Assembly: GCA_023205875.1 (NCBI GenBank)
Contig: CP060755.1
Span: 1,674,001 to 1,738,000, forward strand
Reading direction: 5' to 3'
From: Chloropicon primus
Taxonomy: Eukaryota; Chlorophyta; Chloropicophyceae; Chloropicales; Chloropicaceae
DNA length: 64,000 nucleotides
Made by a program: the position numbers and the translations under genes. The notes beneath the pieces were generated by a model. That model saw nothing but the letters and a program-made list of their open reading frames with translations. It was not told the origin of the DNA and ran no database searches. This document shows positions 37,090 to 47,398 of this stretch, one piece after another. The number at the start of each line of letters is the position of its first letter. The first letter of the stretch is position 1.

Positions 37090-37533
37090 GCTTCCCAACA
37101 ATACCCACACCACCAAAGACCGAGGCCGATCGTAACTCGTATCGTCGCAAAGAGGGAACCTAACCCCTCTCCATTCCCCAGTCCAGTATTGTCGTTATCG
37201 TTGTCGTGTTGTGTGTTGTTCCTCGTGTGTGTGTGTGTGTGTTGTTCCTCGTTGTTGTCCTCGGGTCGCGGCGCGGCTGGTCCCTCCCCCCTTTCCCTCT
37301 CCTCCTCCTGGGCTCCGGATCTGCACCAATGAGAATCTCGCTTTCTTCTCGATAAGAAGAAGATCTTGGTGAACTCTCCTGCCGAAAGAAAAAAGACAGA
37401 GAAACACAAAGGCGCCAAAATATCTTTCGCTCGAACAGGGCTGCCCGGACGACGTGGTGAACCGGAGGAAGGGACACGGAGGAAGGGACACGGAGGAAGG
37501 GACACGGAGGAAGGGACACTTCGGGGTCGAACG

Positions 37534-38613
37534 ATGAGGAACTTGAGGAGGAACTTGGGGAGGAACTTGGGGAGGACAGGAAGGAGACGAACAAGGGAGC
37601 ACTGCTGCTGCAGGAGGGCGGTGCAGGAGGAGGTCTGCGTCTTCCCGGCCTCCTGGTCCTTGGACCCGAAAGGATCCCAAAGCCGGAGTCCGACGCACGC
37701 CGTCACGGTGTCGACGGCGGACTTCCGGGGCGCGGAGCTGACCGAGCCTGACGCGGGGATCTGGATCGCTCTGTTCGACGCGGACCGCAAGTGCTGCCTG
37801 GCGAACGTGCGCCTGCCGGGCCTCCGGTTCGACCGGGGCGCGAGCGAGACCTTCTGGGTGTCGTGCCCCGAGCTCGGGAGGACGGTGGAGAGGGTCTGGA
37901 TCGGGCCGGCGGGGGGGTCCTGGCAGCCGGAGGGGATCGCGGTCCAGCGGTGGACGGAGAGGGGCCCCGGGCTGTCCTTCAGCTTCAGGAACGCCTCCGT
38001 GCTCGGGGAGAGGCAGGAGGCGAGCGCGGCGGAGCTCGTGGCCTTTGACGCGGCCGCGGACCGGGGCAGGAGGGAGGCCGCGGCGGTGCGGGACCGGGCG
38101 AACTTCGAAGAGGCGAGGAGGTACATGCTTGGCGCCGACGCCGCCCTGGTGGGCCTAGGCACCGCCCTGCTCTACCTCTCCTCCGGCCGGGTCGACGCCC
38201 TGAACTTTGGGGCCGGGGGCGCGGTGGGGTTCGTCTACCTCTCTCTCCTCTCCAAGTCCGTGGCGTCGATGGGCGCGAGCGAGGGAGAGGGGGGGGGCAC
38301 GGAGGAGGAGGAGGAGGAGGACGGGGGGAGCGGGGCCGGTCCACTGAAACTCCTCCCCACCTTCTCCCCGGAGAAGGTCCTGTCCCTCCCCGGGACCCGG
38401 CTGCTCCTGGCCTCCGGCCTCGTGTTCCTGATCGTCCGGCGGCAGCTCGGGGACCTGCACTGGGGGACCGGGCCGCTGGGGAGTCGGGAGGTTCTCCTCA
38501 CCATCCTCGAGACGGTGGGGGGCCTGCTGATGTACAAGGTCGCGGTCCTGGGGGTGAGCGCCGTCAACCCGCAAGCCAAGGACGGGGAGGACGCGGAGGG
38601 GAGGCGGTCTTGA
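37534..38613 (+). CDS. Plastid membrane protein with PLAT-like N-domain, unknown function
   Basis: About 359 residues from the ATG at 37534, a start chosen to include an Arg-rich transit-like leader. Residues about 55-140 resemble a PLAT/lipoxygenase-type beta-sandwich (TVSTADFRGAELTEPDAG, then FWVSCPELGRTVERVWIG). The C-terminal half has about four hydrophobic helices: around LGADAALVGLGTALLYL, GGAVGFVYLSLLS, LLLASGLVFLIV and GGLLMYKVAVLGV. An acidic Glu-rich loop separates them. Proteins with this layout exist in plants and algae, but I cannot name the function. It is divergent from CAO, possibly sharing its promoter region (37090-37533). Confidence 0.7.
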   Translation: MRNLRRNLGRNLGRTGRRRTREHCCCRRAVQEEVCVFPASWSLDPKGSQSRSPTHAVTVSTADFRGAELTEPDAGIWIALFDADRKCCLANVRLPGLRFDRGASETFWVSCPELGRTVERVWIGPAGGSWQPEGIAVQRWTERGPGLSFSFRNASVLGERQEASAAELVAFDAAADRGRREAAAVRDRANFEEARRYMLGADAALVGLGTALLYLSSGRVDALNFGAGGAVGFVYLSLLSKSVASMGASEGEGGGTEEEEEEDGGSGAGPLKLLPTFSPEKVLSLPGTRLLLASGLVFLIVRRQLGDLHWGTGPLGSREVLLTILETVGGLLMYKVAVLGVSAVNPQAKDGEDAEGRRS

Positions 38614-38798
38614 AAAGCGAACGACTAAGGTCTTCTTCAAAAATGACGTACGTGTGTAAGTGTTAGTCGTCGTCGTTTCTTTTGTGCTTGTTGTTTTTCT
38701 TCCTCCTCGCTCGCTTGTCGTTCGTTCGTTCGTGAGGGAGTGATGCCAAAACCCGAGACCCGTGCCACCACCAGCATCGTGTTCAGGACGACCGTTTC

Positions 38799-39319
38799 TT
38801 AGGCCGTGCCTGCCCAGCGATTGAGTTGATGATATTCGCGACGACGCGTCGTGCGTTTTTGGTGGAGGGTAAGGAAAAAACAGACAGTCAGCAAACATAC
38901 GACGACGGCGACGACGACGCGGAGGAGGAGATCCATCTCCGTGTGGCGATCGACGGGCCTCTCTCTCCGTCACAAAAAAACACACAAAATCGCGGCACGA
39001 CCACGTCCAAGTCGTGCTTGCTCACACAAATCTTCACCCTGTCATCATCTTCTCATCTCGCCCACTCACCACACATGCAGTTGGCTCCGCACTGGCAGTC
39101 GACGCCGCAGGGGCAGTCCTTGTTGAGGCACTTGGACTTCCCGAGGCTGGTGACCTGCTGGGCGGCGGCCACACTCGCGGATCGGCAGCAGGCACGCGCG
39201 ACAGTGGTCGCCTCCTTCTTCGTGGTCGCGACCTTGCTCCCGCAGCACCCTCCCTGGTTCGCGCGTGGCCCGGCTCCCACCACCGCCACGTTCTTGTTCC
39301 CTGCAACGCTCCTGTTCAT
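38799..39319 (-). CDS. Metallothionein-like Cys-rich small protein
   Basis: Exon 1 (39070-39319) plus an 11-nt last exon (38799-38809) give 86 residues, with a 254-bp intron. Eleven cysteines: CC at 25-26 and 44-45, then a C-terminal cluster KCLNKDCPCGVDCQCGANCM ending in CG, with three CxC motifs spaced as in metallothioneins. It should bind Zn, Cu or Cd. The middle Ala/Thr/Lys linker is typical of type-1 plant metallothioneins, which also have Cys clusters at both ends. The tiny last exon is inferred from a good donor (GTGAGT), an acceptor (CAG) and the frame; read-through would instead give three other residues before a stop. Confidence 0.65.
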
Positions 39320-39339
39320 CCTGAAAATGAAAAAAATGT

Positions 39340-39866
39340 ACGCACGCCACGCACGTCTGTCTCAACCACTCCCCCCCTGGATCAAGGTGTACGTGTACCC
39401 AAGCAAAGTTGTCTTTGTGTTTGTCTCTCCGCTCCGGGTCCGGGTTCCTCTGCTCGGTTCGTCGTCGCTCGTGGCTCGTCGCTCTGGATTTCCCGATAAG
39501 GCGAAATTGGATTTTATTTTTTGTGTAGATTTCCCTTGTTGTTTGTGGGATCTTATCCATTTCCTTCCTCGAGGCCTCCAGGAGCCCAGGGGATCTTTTC
39601 AAGTCCTGATTGGCTCCAGCCCATTTGGGGTGTGTCTGTCCCAACACCAACACCAACACCAACACCAACACCAACACCAACACCAACACGACGACAGAGG
39701 GGAACGCTACGCTGCTTCCTGCCAGTCTGACGTGAAAGGAATTCGGACGGATTGCTGCTCCAGGAAGAAGGCGACCTCCCATTCCCATTCGCATTCCCGT
39801 TCGCGTTCTCCTATTCCTATTCATTCTTCATTCATTCATTCATTCATTCTAGACTAGGCTGACTCT
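39340..39866. repeat. Intergenic with (CAACAC)n and (ATTC)n repeats
   Basis: No gene recognised. A CAACAC hexamer repeat of about eight units lies at 39641-39689. Further CATTC-type repeats (about 39780-39815) lead to an (ATTC)n tract at about 39826-39849. This last is about 18 bp before the HemE ATG, so it is probably in its 5' leader. Confidence 0.75.
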
Positions 39867-41069
39867 ATGAACACGACGACGAGGACGATGAACACGAGCA
39901 AGTGCTGCGGCGGCGGGCCCAGAAGTCTCGTCGTCCGCCAGCAGGTCTCGTCCGCCAGCAGGTGCGCGAGCCACCACCTGAGGACGAGGGCGACCGCGGT
40001 GGAGGTGAGCGGGAAGGCCCAGGGAACCGCGACCGAGGAGCCCCTTCTCCTTCGGGCGGTTAGGGGGGAGGAGGTGTCCAGGCCCCCGGTGTGGATGATG
40101 AGGCAGGCCGGGAGGTACATGAAGTCGTACCAGGAGCTCTGCAAGAAGTACCCGAGCTTCAGGGAGAGGAGCGAGATCCCGGAGCTCAGCATCGAGATCT
40201 CCCTGCAGCCCTGGAAGGTGTACAAGCCGGACGGCGTCATCCTTTTCTCCGACATTCTCACGCCCCTGGAGGGGATGAACATCCCGTTCGACTTCCTCCA
40301 GGGCAAGGGCCCCGTGATCGAGGACCCGATCAGGACGATGGAGCAGGTGGAGAGGGTGTGCAAGCTCGACCCGGCCTCCGCGGTGCCGTTCGTGGGCCAG
40401 ACCCTCGAGGCCCTGAAGAAGGAGATCGGGAACGAGAGCACCCTGCTCGGGTTCTGCGGGGCGCCGTACACCCTCGCGTCCTACATCATCGAGGGTGGGT
40501 CCAGCAAGAACTACACCAACATCAAGAAGATGGCCTTCACCCAGCCGGAGGTCCTCCACGCCCTCTGCGGCAAGCTCGCCGAGGGGATGGTCGACTACCT
40601 GTCGTACCAGGCGGAGTCCGGGGCGCAGTGCGTCCAGATCTTCGACTCGTGGGCGAGCCACCTCTCCCCCTGCGACTTTGAGGTCTTCTCCCTGCCCTAC
40701 ATCAAGCAGATCGTGAGCGGGGTCAAGGCCAAGCACCCGGACCTGCCCATCATCCTCTACATCAGCGGCGGCGCCGGCATCCTGGAGAGGATGGCGGACA
40801 CAGGGGTGGACATCGTGTCCCTGGACACGTCCCTGGACATCACGGACGCCAGGAAGAGGATCAACGACAAGACTGGGATCCAGGGGAACATCGACCCCGC
40901 CCTCATTCTCGCGGGAAACAAGGAGGCGATCACCAAGAGGGTCCACCAAACCATCGAGCAGGGAAGGGGAACGAAGCACATCGTGAACCTTGGCCACGGA
41001 GTCCTTCCGGGAACCAGCGAGGAGAACGTGGGCTACTTCTTCGACACCGTCAAGGAGTTCAGCTGGTGA
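39867..41069 (+). CDS. Uroporphyrinogen decarboxylase, plastid-targeted
   Basis: 400 residues, no intron. It converts uroporphyrinogen III to coproporphyrinogen III in the heme and chlorophyll pathway. The N-terminal 45 residues, rich in Ser, Thr, Arg and Cys, form a transit peptide. Substrate-pocket features are [13 protein letters not shown] with the two conserved Arg, [17 protein letters not shown] with the catalytic Asp, [12 protein letters not shown] and [11 protein letters not shown], and the C-terminal FNLGHGV equivalent ([16 protein letters not shown]). Length and motifs are those of plant HemE. It is convergent with the permease gene. Confidence 0.96.
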   Translation: MNTTTRTMNTSKCCGGGPRSLVVRQQVSSASRCASHHLRTRATAVEVSGKAQGTATEEPLLLRAVRGEEVSRPPVWMMRQAGRYMKSYQELCKKYPSFRERSEIPELSIEISLQPWKVYKPDGVILFSDILTPLEGMNIPFDFLQGKGPVIEDPIRTMEQVERVCKLDPASAVPFVGQTLEALKKEIGNESTLLGFCGAPYTLASYIIEGGSSKNYTNIKKMAFTQPEVLHALCGKLAEGMVDYLSYQAESGAQCVQIFDSWASHLSPCDFEVFSLPYIKQIVSGVKAKHPDLPIILYISGGAGILERMADTGVDIVSLDTSLDITDARKRINDKTGIQGNIDPALILAGNKEAITKRVHQTIEQGRGTKHIVNLGHGVLPGTSEENVGYFFDTVKEFSW

Positions 41070-41234
41070 AGGGAGCCTCTCCACCCACCCCTAAAAAGAT
41101 AGGAAAGAAAAAAAGAACTCGTTTGTATTATAGGGTTTTTCCGCAAACAAGCTTATAGACTATCGTATATATAACTACTCTTACAACAGCGCGCGCGCAC
41201 TCGACCCGCTCGGTTCGTGCTCTCCCCCTCCCCC

Positions 41235-42722
41235 TCAGAATTGGGTGCCCCCCAGATTGATCAGCGTCTGCTGCGTGATCACGCCGAGGGCGGCGCCTCC
41301 AACCACAACGAGCATCGGCACCCCCCCCGGAACCAGGCTCGGGACATCGGCCACCCCGAGGTCCTTCCTCTCCCGAATCTTCCAGGCCATCGCCGCTGGC
41401 AGGACGCCGAAGAGGGCGAGGACGCCGTACGTCCCGGCGTACTCCAGGGCGCTCAGGAAGGCGTCCGGGTACACGACCGCAAACAGGGCCGGAGGGACAA
41501 GAGTCAGGGAGAAGGGGACCAAGCTCTTCGTGTTCACTGGCATGTTGAGGCCGTCCGCGATAAAGTCGACCAGCCCCAGCACGAACCCGATGAAGGAGGT
41601 GGCCACCGCAAGCAGGCTGAAGGACATGATGTATGTCCCGACCGTGGCGTCTTCTTCCAGCACCTTGAGCGGGTCCAGAATCGAGCCGTCCGCCGCGTCG
41701 GACCCGTCGAGGTTGTAGCCCAAGATGGCCGCGTTCCACAGGAGGAACATCACGAGGGGGATCGTCGTCCCCGCCACGATTGCCGTGGTGATTTTCCTCC
41801 TGTCCCCCTCCAAGCTCGACGTCACCGTGGGCACGATGTTGTGAAACACGAAGGAGAGCGCCACCACCGGCACGCAGGACATGACCCTGCCGACGTCCGC
41901 GTGCCCGAGCTGAGAGGCGTCGAACTTGCCGAAAGCGACGGCCAGAATCCCGAAGAAGGAGAGGACGACCCCGCCCACGAGCGCGGTGTTCACCCTGTCC
42001 AGGACGCTGGGGTTGCTGGCGTAGATCGTGACGCCCAGCAGGGAGCCGAACGCCACGCTCGCGAGCGCCGGCGAAAAGTCTGCTATGCCCGATATCAGCT
42101 CCCCCCCTCGGGAGATGTACGCCACCAGGAGGGAGTAGTGCAGAAACACGTAGGTCGTGCCGGCCAAGATTCTCCCAGGCCCGCCGAAGGTGTCCTCCGC
42201 CATCGAGAGCATGGACACGCCCCCCCGCCCGAGCTCGCACATCAGGAACAAGTTGACCTCCGCGAGGAGGAGGCCCGTGACGCACGAGTACGCCCAGCAG
42301 CCCAGGATCACGGCGGAGCTCGGGAGGTACCCCGTCCCAGCGGTGACAGCAGGGAGGGCGAGGATACCCGCGCCCACCGTCGTCCCTGCAACGAGGGACA
42401 CGGACCCCAAAACCGAGCCAGGCTGGTGCTGGAGGGTCTCCACGTCCAGGTTGGAGAACAGCCTCTGCTGCTCGTCGTCGACCTCCGCGTCGAGGTAGCC
42501 GTCGTCCTCGTCCAAAACCTTCTCCTTGACCTCCACCTTGGAGCCCACCTTCGTCGTGGTTCTCCGCTGCTCCCTAGGATGCAAGACCACGCTCGTCAAC
42601 CCAACCTCCCTCCCCCTCGTGTTCCCCCCCCTCTGCATGTTTCCCCTCCCCCCCCTCCTCCCTCCCCCTCCTTTCGCTCTTCTCCCTCCGTCCCTCACCC
42701 CTCGCACCCCCTCGACCACCAT
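41235..42722 (-). CDS. Tyrosine/tryptophan-permease-like transporter (plastid-type TyrP family)
   Basis: About 495 residues from the first true ATG at 42722. A basic, Arg/Gly/Thr-rich N-terminus of about 90 residues suggests plastid import. Eleven hydrophobic helices follow. GSVSLVAGTTVGAGILALPAV is the glycine-rich helix 1 signature of the aromatic amino-acid permease (HAAAP) family, and PVVALSFVFHNIVPTV is the conserved helix 5-6 loop. Plants have plastid envelope homologues of bacterial TyrP. The likely role is aromatic amino-acid movement between plastid and cytosol; the substrate is not proven. Confidence 0.85.
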   Translation of the reverse strand: MVVEGVRGVRDGGRRAKGGGGRRGGRGNMQRGGNTRGREVGLTSVVLHPREQRRTTTKVGSKVEVKEKVLDEDDGYLDAEVDDEQQRLFSNLDVETLQHQPGSVLGSVSLVAGTTVGAGILALPAVTAGTGYLPSSAVILGCWAYSCVTGLLLAEVNLFLMCELGRGGVSMLSMAEDTFGGPGRILAGTTYVFLHYSLLVAYISRGGELISGIADFSPALASVAFGSLLGVTIYASNPSVLDRVNTALVGGVVLSFFGILAVAFGKFDASQLGHADVGRVMSCVPVVALSFVFHNIVPTVTSSLEGDRRKITTAIVAGTTIPLVMFLLWNAAILGYNLDGSDAADGSILDPLKVLEEDATVGTYIMSFSLLAVATSFIGFVLGLVDFIADGLNMPVNTKSLVPFSLTLVPPALFAVVYPDAFLSALEYAGTYGVLALFGVLPAAMAWKIRERKDLGVADVPSLVPGGVPMLVVVGGAALGVITQQTLINLGGTQF

Positions 42723-42977
42723 CACCGCAAACACCCGCGAAGATCTCTCTCTCTCTCTCCTTTCCTTTGACTTGGATGGCGGGAGGGGACAGGAACAGGG
42801 AAACACGACGGGCCTCGCGCGCCGCGAAGGGAAGGGAAGGGAACAGGGGGGGAGGTGGGTTGTTCATCACATCATTCATGGCGTCGGAGATCCGAGGGGA
42901 ATAGGAAGGCCTCTGTCGTCGGGAACTCTCTCTGTCTCTCTCTGTCTCTCTCTGTAACGGTAACGCTGAAGCCCTTG

Positions 42978-43655
42978 ATGGTGATGGGAGGGGAGAAGGA
43001 GGGCAGGGCGGGGGCGGGGGCGGGGGAGAGGAAGAAGCCCTTGATGAGGGGAGTGCTGCACCAGGTCGCTGCGGCAGTGAGTTTCGTGGCGGGGGGGGCG
43101 ATGGTCGGCCACGCGGCGCCCGACAGCAAGGCGATGGTAGCTGGAGCGATCTATTGCCTGAGTTTGGTCTTTTTGTTCGCGGCATCGGCCACGTACCACA
43201 GGCCTGACTGGGAGCCCAGGGAGAGGAAGATTCTCAGGAGGATAGACCACGGAGCGATCTTCGTCCTCATCGCGGGGACGTACAGCCCGATCGTCCTGCT
43301 GACCTTCGAGTCCGGCACGAGCGCTGAGAAGTACGTCGGCTTCATCTGGCTCCTGGCCCTCTTTGGGATTTTGCTGTCCGTGTTCTGGCCGAGCGCGCCC
43401 AAGGGCCTGGTCGCTGCGATATGTGTGGGATTCGGCGCGATCGGCCTCCTGGAGCATAAATCTTTCCAGCTGACTGGCGCGGAGTTGTTCGTCATCGGGC
43501 TCGGGGGCGTTTTCTACGTGATTGGGGCCGTCGTGTACGCAGTCCGACGCCCAGACCCGTTCCCGGAGGTGTTCGGTTACCACGAAGTGTTTCACGCTCT
43601 CACGATCTTGGCGACCGTCTGCCACTTTGGCGTCATCTGGGAACTCACCTCGTGA
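42978..43655 (+). CDS. PAQR/hemolysin-III-family seven-helix membrane protein
   Basis: 225 residues from ATG 42978 (an in-frame Met lies 2 codons later). Seven helices with the family's metal-site motifs: SATYHRP after helix 2, RIDHGAIFVLIAGTYSP at helix 3, and GYHEVFHALTILATVCHF at the end. The conserved His and Asp residues are those that bind zinc in adiponectin receptors. The hemolysin-III name is historical; plant and bacterial members are host membrane proteins, often linked to lipid hydrolysis (ceramidase-like). It is divergent from the permease gene, with (CTCTCTGT) repeats upstream. Confidence 0.9.
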   Translation: MVMGGEKEGRAGAGAGERKKPLMRGVLHQVAAAVSFVAGGAMVGHAAPDSKAMVAGAIYCLSLVFLFAASATYHRPDWEPRERKILRRIDHGAIFVLIAGTYSPIVLLTFESGTSAEKYVGFIWLLALFGILLSVFWPSAPKGLVAAICVGFGAIGLLEHKSFQLTGAELFVIGLGGVFYVIGAVVYAVRRPDPFPEVFGYHEVFHALTILATVCHFGVIWELTS

Positions 43656-43743
43656 GACCAGCAGCGCGAGAGGGGCTCTCGCTCGTCGTCAAAGAGACGA
43701 TGCGCCGTATCACGTATGATAATACAAACGAATAATGACGGAG

Positions 43744-45666
43744 TTAAGCAAATTTGTTTCCCATCTCAAGCTGTTTCTGCTCCTCCAGATACTTCTTCAG
43801 CTTCTTCTCTTGCTTGTTCTTGCTCTGCTTGATCCCGTGGAACTTGTAGCACAGCTGCCTGAAGGCCTCCTTCGGAGTCATGACACGGCCGAACTCATCC
43901 TTCCTTGTCAGGGCGCTCTCAATGTCCTGAGCGAATTGGCCGTTGTCGCTGTAGCTCTCGATCACGTCCCGCACGTTGTTGTCCTTCATGTCGTTCGTCC
44001 TGCCCGCCCATCGCACCGTCTTCCTGAGTTCCCCCCTGTCCTGGAGCAGCTTCAGTGCGCCGCCAAGGCCCTTGTTGGAAGTGGAGGCCGCCGTCTCGTC
44101 CCAGACGGCCACACCCTTGCCCCCGCCCTCGCGCGGCTTGGACTTTTCTTCCTCTTCCGGCCCAGCGCTGGTCGAGGCCCCCCCCTGGGACTCGGGCTTG
44201 GCGTCCCCCTCGCCTCGCTCCTTTCCAGCCTTTTCGCCGTCCTTCTTGTTGTTGTTCCTCATGCCTCTTGCGGATATCGTGTTGCAGAACTCGCTCGTCT
44301 CCGTGAAGACCTCGCCCCCGTAGAGGTCGCCTGGGACCTGTTCTCTCTGGGAGAGGGACTTGACCTGCATGGCCATCGTCGCCTCCGAGCCCTGGCCCGC
44401 CCTCCTCTGCCTCGACAAAGCGGTTTCCCTCGCTCGGTTCAGGGCCGAGAAAAAGGCGTCGTTCTCCTCGTCCTCCTGGGCCTCCTCCACGTCCATGTTT
44501 TGGTTGAACTTCTCCGCCGTCTTCTCGGCCGCCTTCGACATGGCTTTGGAGTAGGCGGCATCCCTCCTGGCTTGCTCAGTGAGGTAAGAATCCTTGTTGT
44601 GCTTCGAGCGCATCCCCTCGACACGCTTCCCGTGGTTCACCTCGCTCTCGTTGGCCTCGCCGGCGGTCTGGGAGGCCAGCGCCCGGGCCTCCAGATCGTC
44701 AATGTCCTTCTTCTTCATCCTGATGTTCTTCTTCTTCTTCCGCCTCCTCTTCTTCCCGGACCCGTCCTTGGCGCCCTCCAACGTCGCCGCCTCCTCCTGC
44801 GTCCAGAAGTCGTCCATCGCCCTCTTTATGGGGTCAGCACTCTCCTTCGTCTTGCCGTAGTTTATCCCCTCCTTGAGCTTCTTCCTGATCTCCTCCTGCT
44901 CCTTGAGCTTGGCCACGTCGACCCCGCCGCTCCCATCGATTTCCATGCCCCTGGTGCTGCCGTCCTCGCCGTCGCACAGGACGCCTCCGGAGCCCTCGAG
45001 GTCCTTCTCCGCGGCCTCCTCGTACCTGTTCCGAGGCTTGGACAGCCTCACCGCCTCGTCCCTCTTCTCCTGCTGCGCCAGCAGCGTGTCCTCCAGGACG
45101 TCCTCGCCGGTCTGCAGCTCCCCGTCGTCGTCCAGGACACCCTGGTCCTTGAGCGTCAGGATCACCTGGCTCCCCTCGCGGAACTGCTGGGCGTCGTGGC
45201 CAATCTTCAGGCCCTTCAGCTCGCTCGAGGCGTACCTCCTCCTCTTCGAGCCTTGGCCTGCGAAATCGTCGTCCCCGAACTCCTCCTGGTCCTGCAGAGC
45301 CTGCTGCGTCCTCAGGGCCTCCTCCCTCTCCTTCTTCCTGCTCTTCTTGATCCAGGACCTGACGTCATCCTCCTCGCCTCCCCCGCCCTCCCCCAGCGGC
45401 CTGACCACCCTCCCCTCGTCCACCTTCTCCTTCGCCAGCCGCTCCTCCCTGATCGCCAGGAGCTTGTCCTTCACCTTGTCCCTCTCCTCGGTCCCCTTGC
45501 TCCCCTTGCTCGGCCAAGCCTCTTCCTCCTCCTGGTTCTTCCTTGTCCTCTTCCTCTTCTTGTTCTTGTTCTTGTTCTTGTTCTCCACCCTGAGCGGCTT
45601 GAGCCCCAGCTTCTCCCTCAGCGCATTCGTCTCCTCCACGCTAAGCTCCACCGTCTTGTCCACCAT
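43744..45666 (-). CDS. SART1: SART1/Snu66, U4/U6.U5 tri-snRNP protein
   Basis: 640 residues, no intron. The N-terminus has SVEETNALREKLGLKPL, the SART-1 signature, followed by long charged coiled-coil regions rich in Lys, Glu and Asp. The C-terminal 110 residues (DEFGRVMTPKEAFRQLCYKFHG, then KQEKKLKKYLEEQ) are the other conserved SART-1 block. The protein helps to bring the tri-snRNP into the spliceosome in the nucleus; the plant homologue is DOT2/MDF. Its presence fits a genome with functional introns. It is convergent with the PAQR gene. Confidence 0.93.
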   Translation of the reverse strand: MVDKTVELSVEETNALREKLGLKPLRVENKNKNKNKKRKRTRKNQEEEEAWPSKGSKGTEERDKVKDKLLAIREERLAKEKVDEGRVVRPLGEGGGGEEDDVRSWIKKSRKKEREEALRTQQALQDQEEFGDDDFAGQGSKRRRYASSELKGLKIGHDAQQFREGSQVILTLKDQGVLDDDGELQTGEDVLEDTLLAQQEKRDEAVRLSKPRNRYEEAAEKDLEGSGGVLCDGEDGSTRGMEIDGSGGVDVAKLKEQEEIRKKLKEGINYGKTKESADPIKRAMDDFWTQEEAATLEGAKDGSGKKRRRKKKKNIRMKKKDIDDLEARALASQTAGEANESEVNHGKRVEGMRSKHNKDSYLTEQARRDAAYSKAMSKAAEKTAEKFNQNMDVEEAQEDEENDAFFSALNRARETALSRQRRAGQGSEATMAMQVKSLSQREQVPGDLYGGEVFTETSEFCNTISARGMRNNNKKDGEKAGKERGEGDAKPESQGGASTSAGPEEEEKSKPREGGGKGVAVWDETAASTSNKGLGGALKLLQDRGELRKTVRWAGRTNDMKDNNVRDVIESYSDNGQFAQDIESALTRKDEFGRVMTPKEAFRQLCYKFHGIKQSKNKQEKKLKKYLEEQKQLEMGNKFA

Positions 45667-45914
45667 CTCGCCTCAACCCTCTCCTCCGCTCTTCTCTTCC
45701 GCTCTCCTCTCCTCTTCTCTTCCAAAGGGAAAGTGAAAGCGGGAGTGTTTTTTGGATAAAGCGCGGCGGAGGGAACCCTCCAGCACGAGCCACGTCACAC
45801 CGAGACCAACAACAACAACCAACAAGAACGATAACAACAACAACAAGAACAACAACCACGAAGGCGACGACGTCCTAGGAGAGGAGAGGAGAGAAGAGGA
45901 GAGAAGAGGAGAGG

Positions 45915-47150
45915 ATGGCCAAGTGTACCGGGAACCTCAACCTCAACCTCAACCGGAATGGACGGACGAGGAGGGCCACCACCACCAGGGTGATGGTCAG
46001 CAGAGTGGACCCAGCCAGGAGGGGACAAGGACAAGGAGACCCCAACGCGGGCTTCGAGAGGAGGAGCGGGAGTCCGGGCCCACCGGGGGGAGACAGAGAC
46101 AGGGAAAGGGACAGGGAGGCACGACGAGGGCAAACGGAGTCCCAGAGGGGGCCCGGGCGAGCGGGGCAGGGGAAGCGGGGAGGAAGGCGTAGGACGGGCT
46201 ACGAGGGAGGGCCCGGAGGGAGCAGGGCGCGCGGGAGGCGCGGGAGCGTGGCCCGTGGCCGAGGAGGCGACGCCAACGAGCCCGTCCTCGTCAACCGCTC
46301 CTTCTTGCTGGGCAAGCCCGTCATCACACGCACCACCGGCACCAACCTCGGGGTGGTGAACCAAATGTGGGTGGACACGAACGAGTGGAAGGTCGTTTGC
46401 TTTGACGTGAGGGAGAACATGTTCTTCGGAGAGTACGATTCGGTCATGCTGGAGAGCCTGAAGCAGATTGGCGACGTCATTTTGGTCCAAAACGAGTCGG
46501 ACGCCCAGCAGCACGTCGTGGTGTACGGCCTCAACTACCTGGTGGGGAGCGAGGTGGTCACGGAGGTGGGAGGCTACCTGGGCAAAGTGAGGGACTTTGC
46601 CTTCAACCCGGAGGACGGGCAGATCGCGACCATCGAGTTTGACTCCTTTGGAACTCCGGTGGTGCCGTCCTCGGTGCTCTCGACGTACGCGGTGAACTGC
46701 AGCGAGATCATCAGCGTCGGGCCAGACAGGCTCGTGGTGGCAGCGGGGGCGGAGTCAAGAGTGCAGCAGCTTTCGAGCGGAGTCATGCAGAGGCTGGCGC
46801 TGTACGAGCCCCCGTGGGAGGCAGCTTACAGGGAGCAGTACGAGATGGACTACTACGGCAGTGGTTACGCCCTCCCGCCCTTCCAGGAGCAGTACAACCA
46901 GAATGACTACAGAAGCGCTCCGCCGCAGCAGTACAGGCAGTATAACCAGAGGGAGCCCCAGTACATGCAGGACAGGCGACCGCCCCAGCGCGAGAGAGAA
47001 AGGGCGAGGGGGCAGCAGAGCTATGATGACTTCATTGAAGTGGAGGAGCGTGAGCCCGTGTACGAGGCCCAGGTCCAGTCACAGCGCACTCCCCCGAAAC
47101 CTCAAGACGCCGATTACACAAAGTACAACAGGGACGAGGACCGGCTGTGA
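45915..47150 (+). CDS. Plastid protein with two PRC-barrel domains
   Basis: 411 residues, no intron. The first 125 residues are Arg/Gly-rich and disordered, partly transit peptide. Two PRC-barrel units follow: VLVNRSFLLGKPVITRTTGT with LGVVNQMWVDTNEWKVVCFD, and VYGLNYLVGSEVVTEVGGY with LGKVRDFAFNPEDGQIATIE. A C-terminal tail is rich in Gln, Tyr, Pro and Arg (PPFQEQYNQNDYRSAP). PRC-barrels occur in photosynthetic reaction-centre H subunits and in RimM. Cyanobacteria and plastids have double-PRC proteins linked to photosystem upkeep, but the role here is not known. Confidence 0.82.
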   Translation: MAKCTGNLNLNLNRNGRTRRATTTRVMVSRVDPARRGQGQGDPNAGFERRSGSPGPPGGDRDRERDREARRGQTESQRGPGRAGQGKRGGRRRTGYEGGPGGSRARGRRGSVARGRGGDANEPVLVNRSFLLGKPVITRTTGTNLGVVNQMWVDTNEWKVVCFDVRENMFFGEYDSVMLESLKQIGDVILVQNESDAQQHVVVYGLNYLVGSEVVTEVGGYLGKVRDFAFNPEDGQIATIEFDSFGTPVVPSSVLSTYAVNCSEIISVGPDRLVVAAGAESRVQQLSSGVMQRLALYEPPWEAAYREQYEMDYYGSGYALPPFQEQYNQNDYRSAPPQQYRQYNQREPQYMQDRRPPQRERERARGQQSYDDFIEVEEREPVYEAQVQSQRTPPKPQDADYTKYNRDEDRL

Positions 47151-47398
47151 GCTCGCGCGTGTCGTGCGAGCTACTGAAAAGGCACAAGACAAGACAATGA
47201 GATATACGATAAAAGGCGTCGTTGTTTCCTAGTGTGATAATATTTTCTTGCTCAAGAGACCAAGCCTGTAAGTTTCCCCATGAATTTGCCCGCTGCGTAC
47301 ACCCTGGTAAGCCAAGCGAGTCCGAGAGCAGAACGTGTGAGGGGTCTGTTGACACGCAACCGAACGAGTGGGAAGAAGAAGAGAAGAGGGGAGCTTGC

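Noticed and set aside
42978-43655. A hemolysin toxin
   Set aside because: The hemolysin-III name is historical; the metal-site motifs and seven helices mark a PAQR-family host membrane protein.
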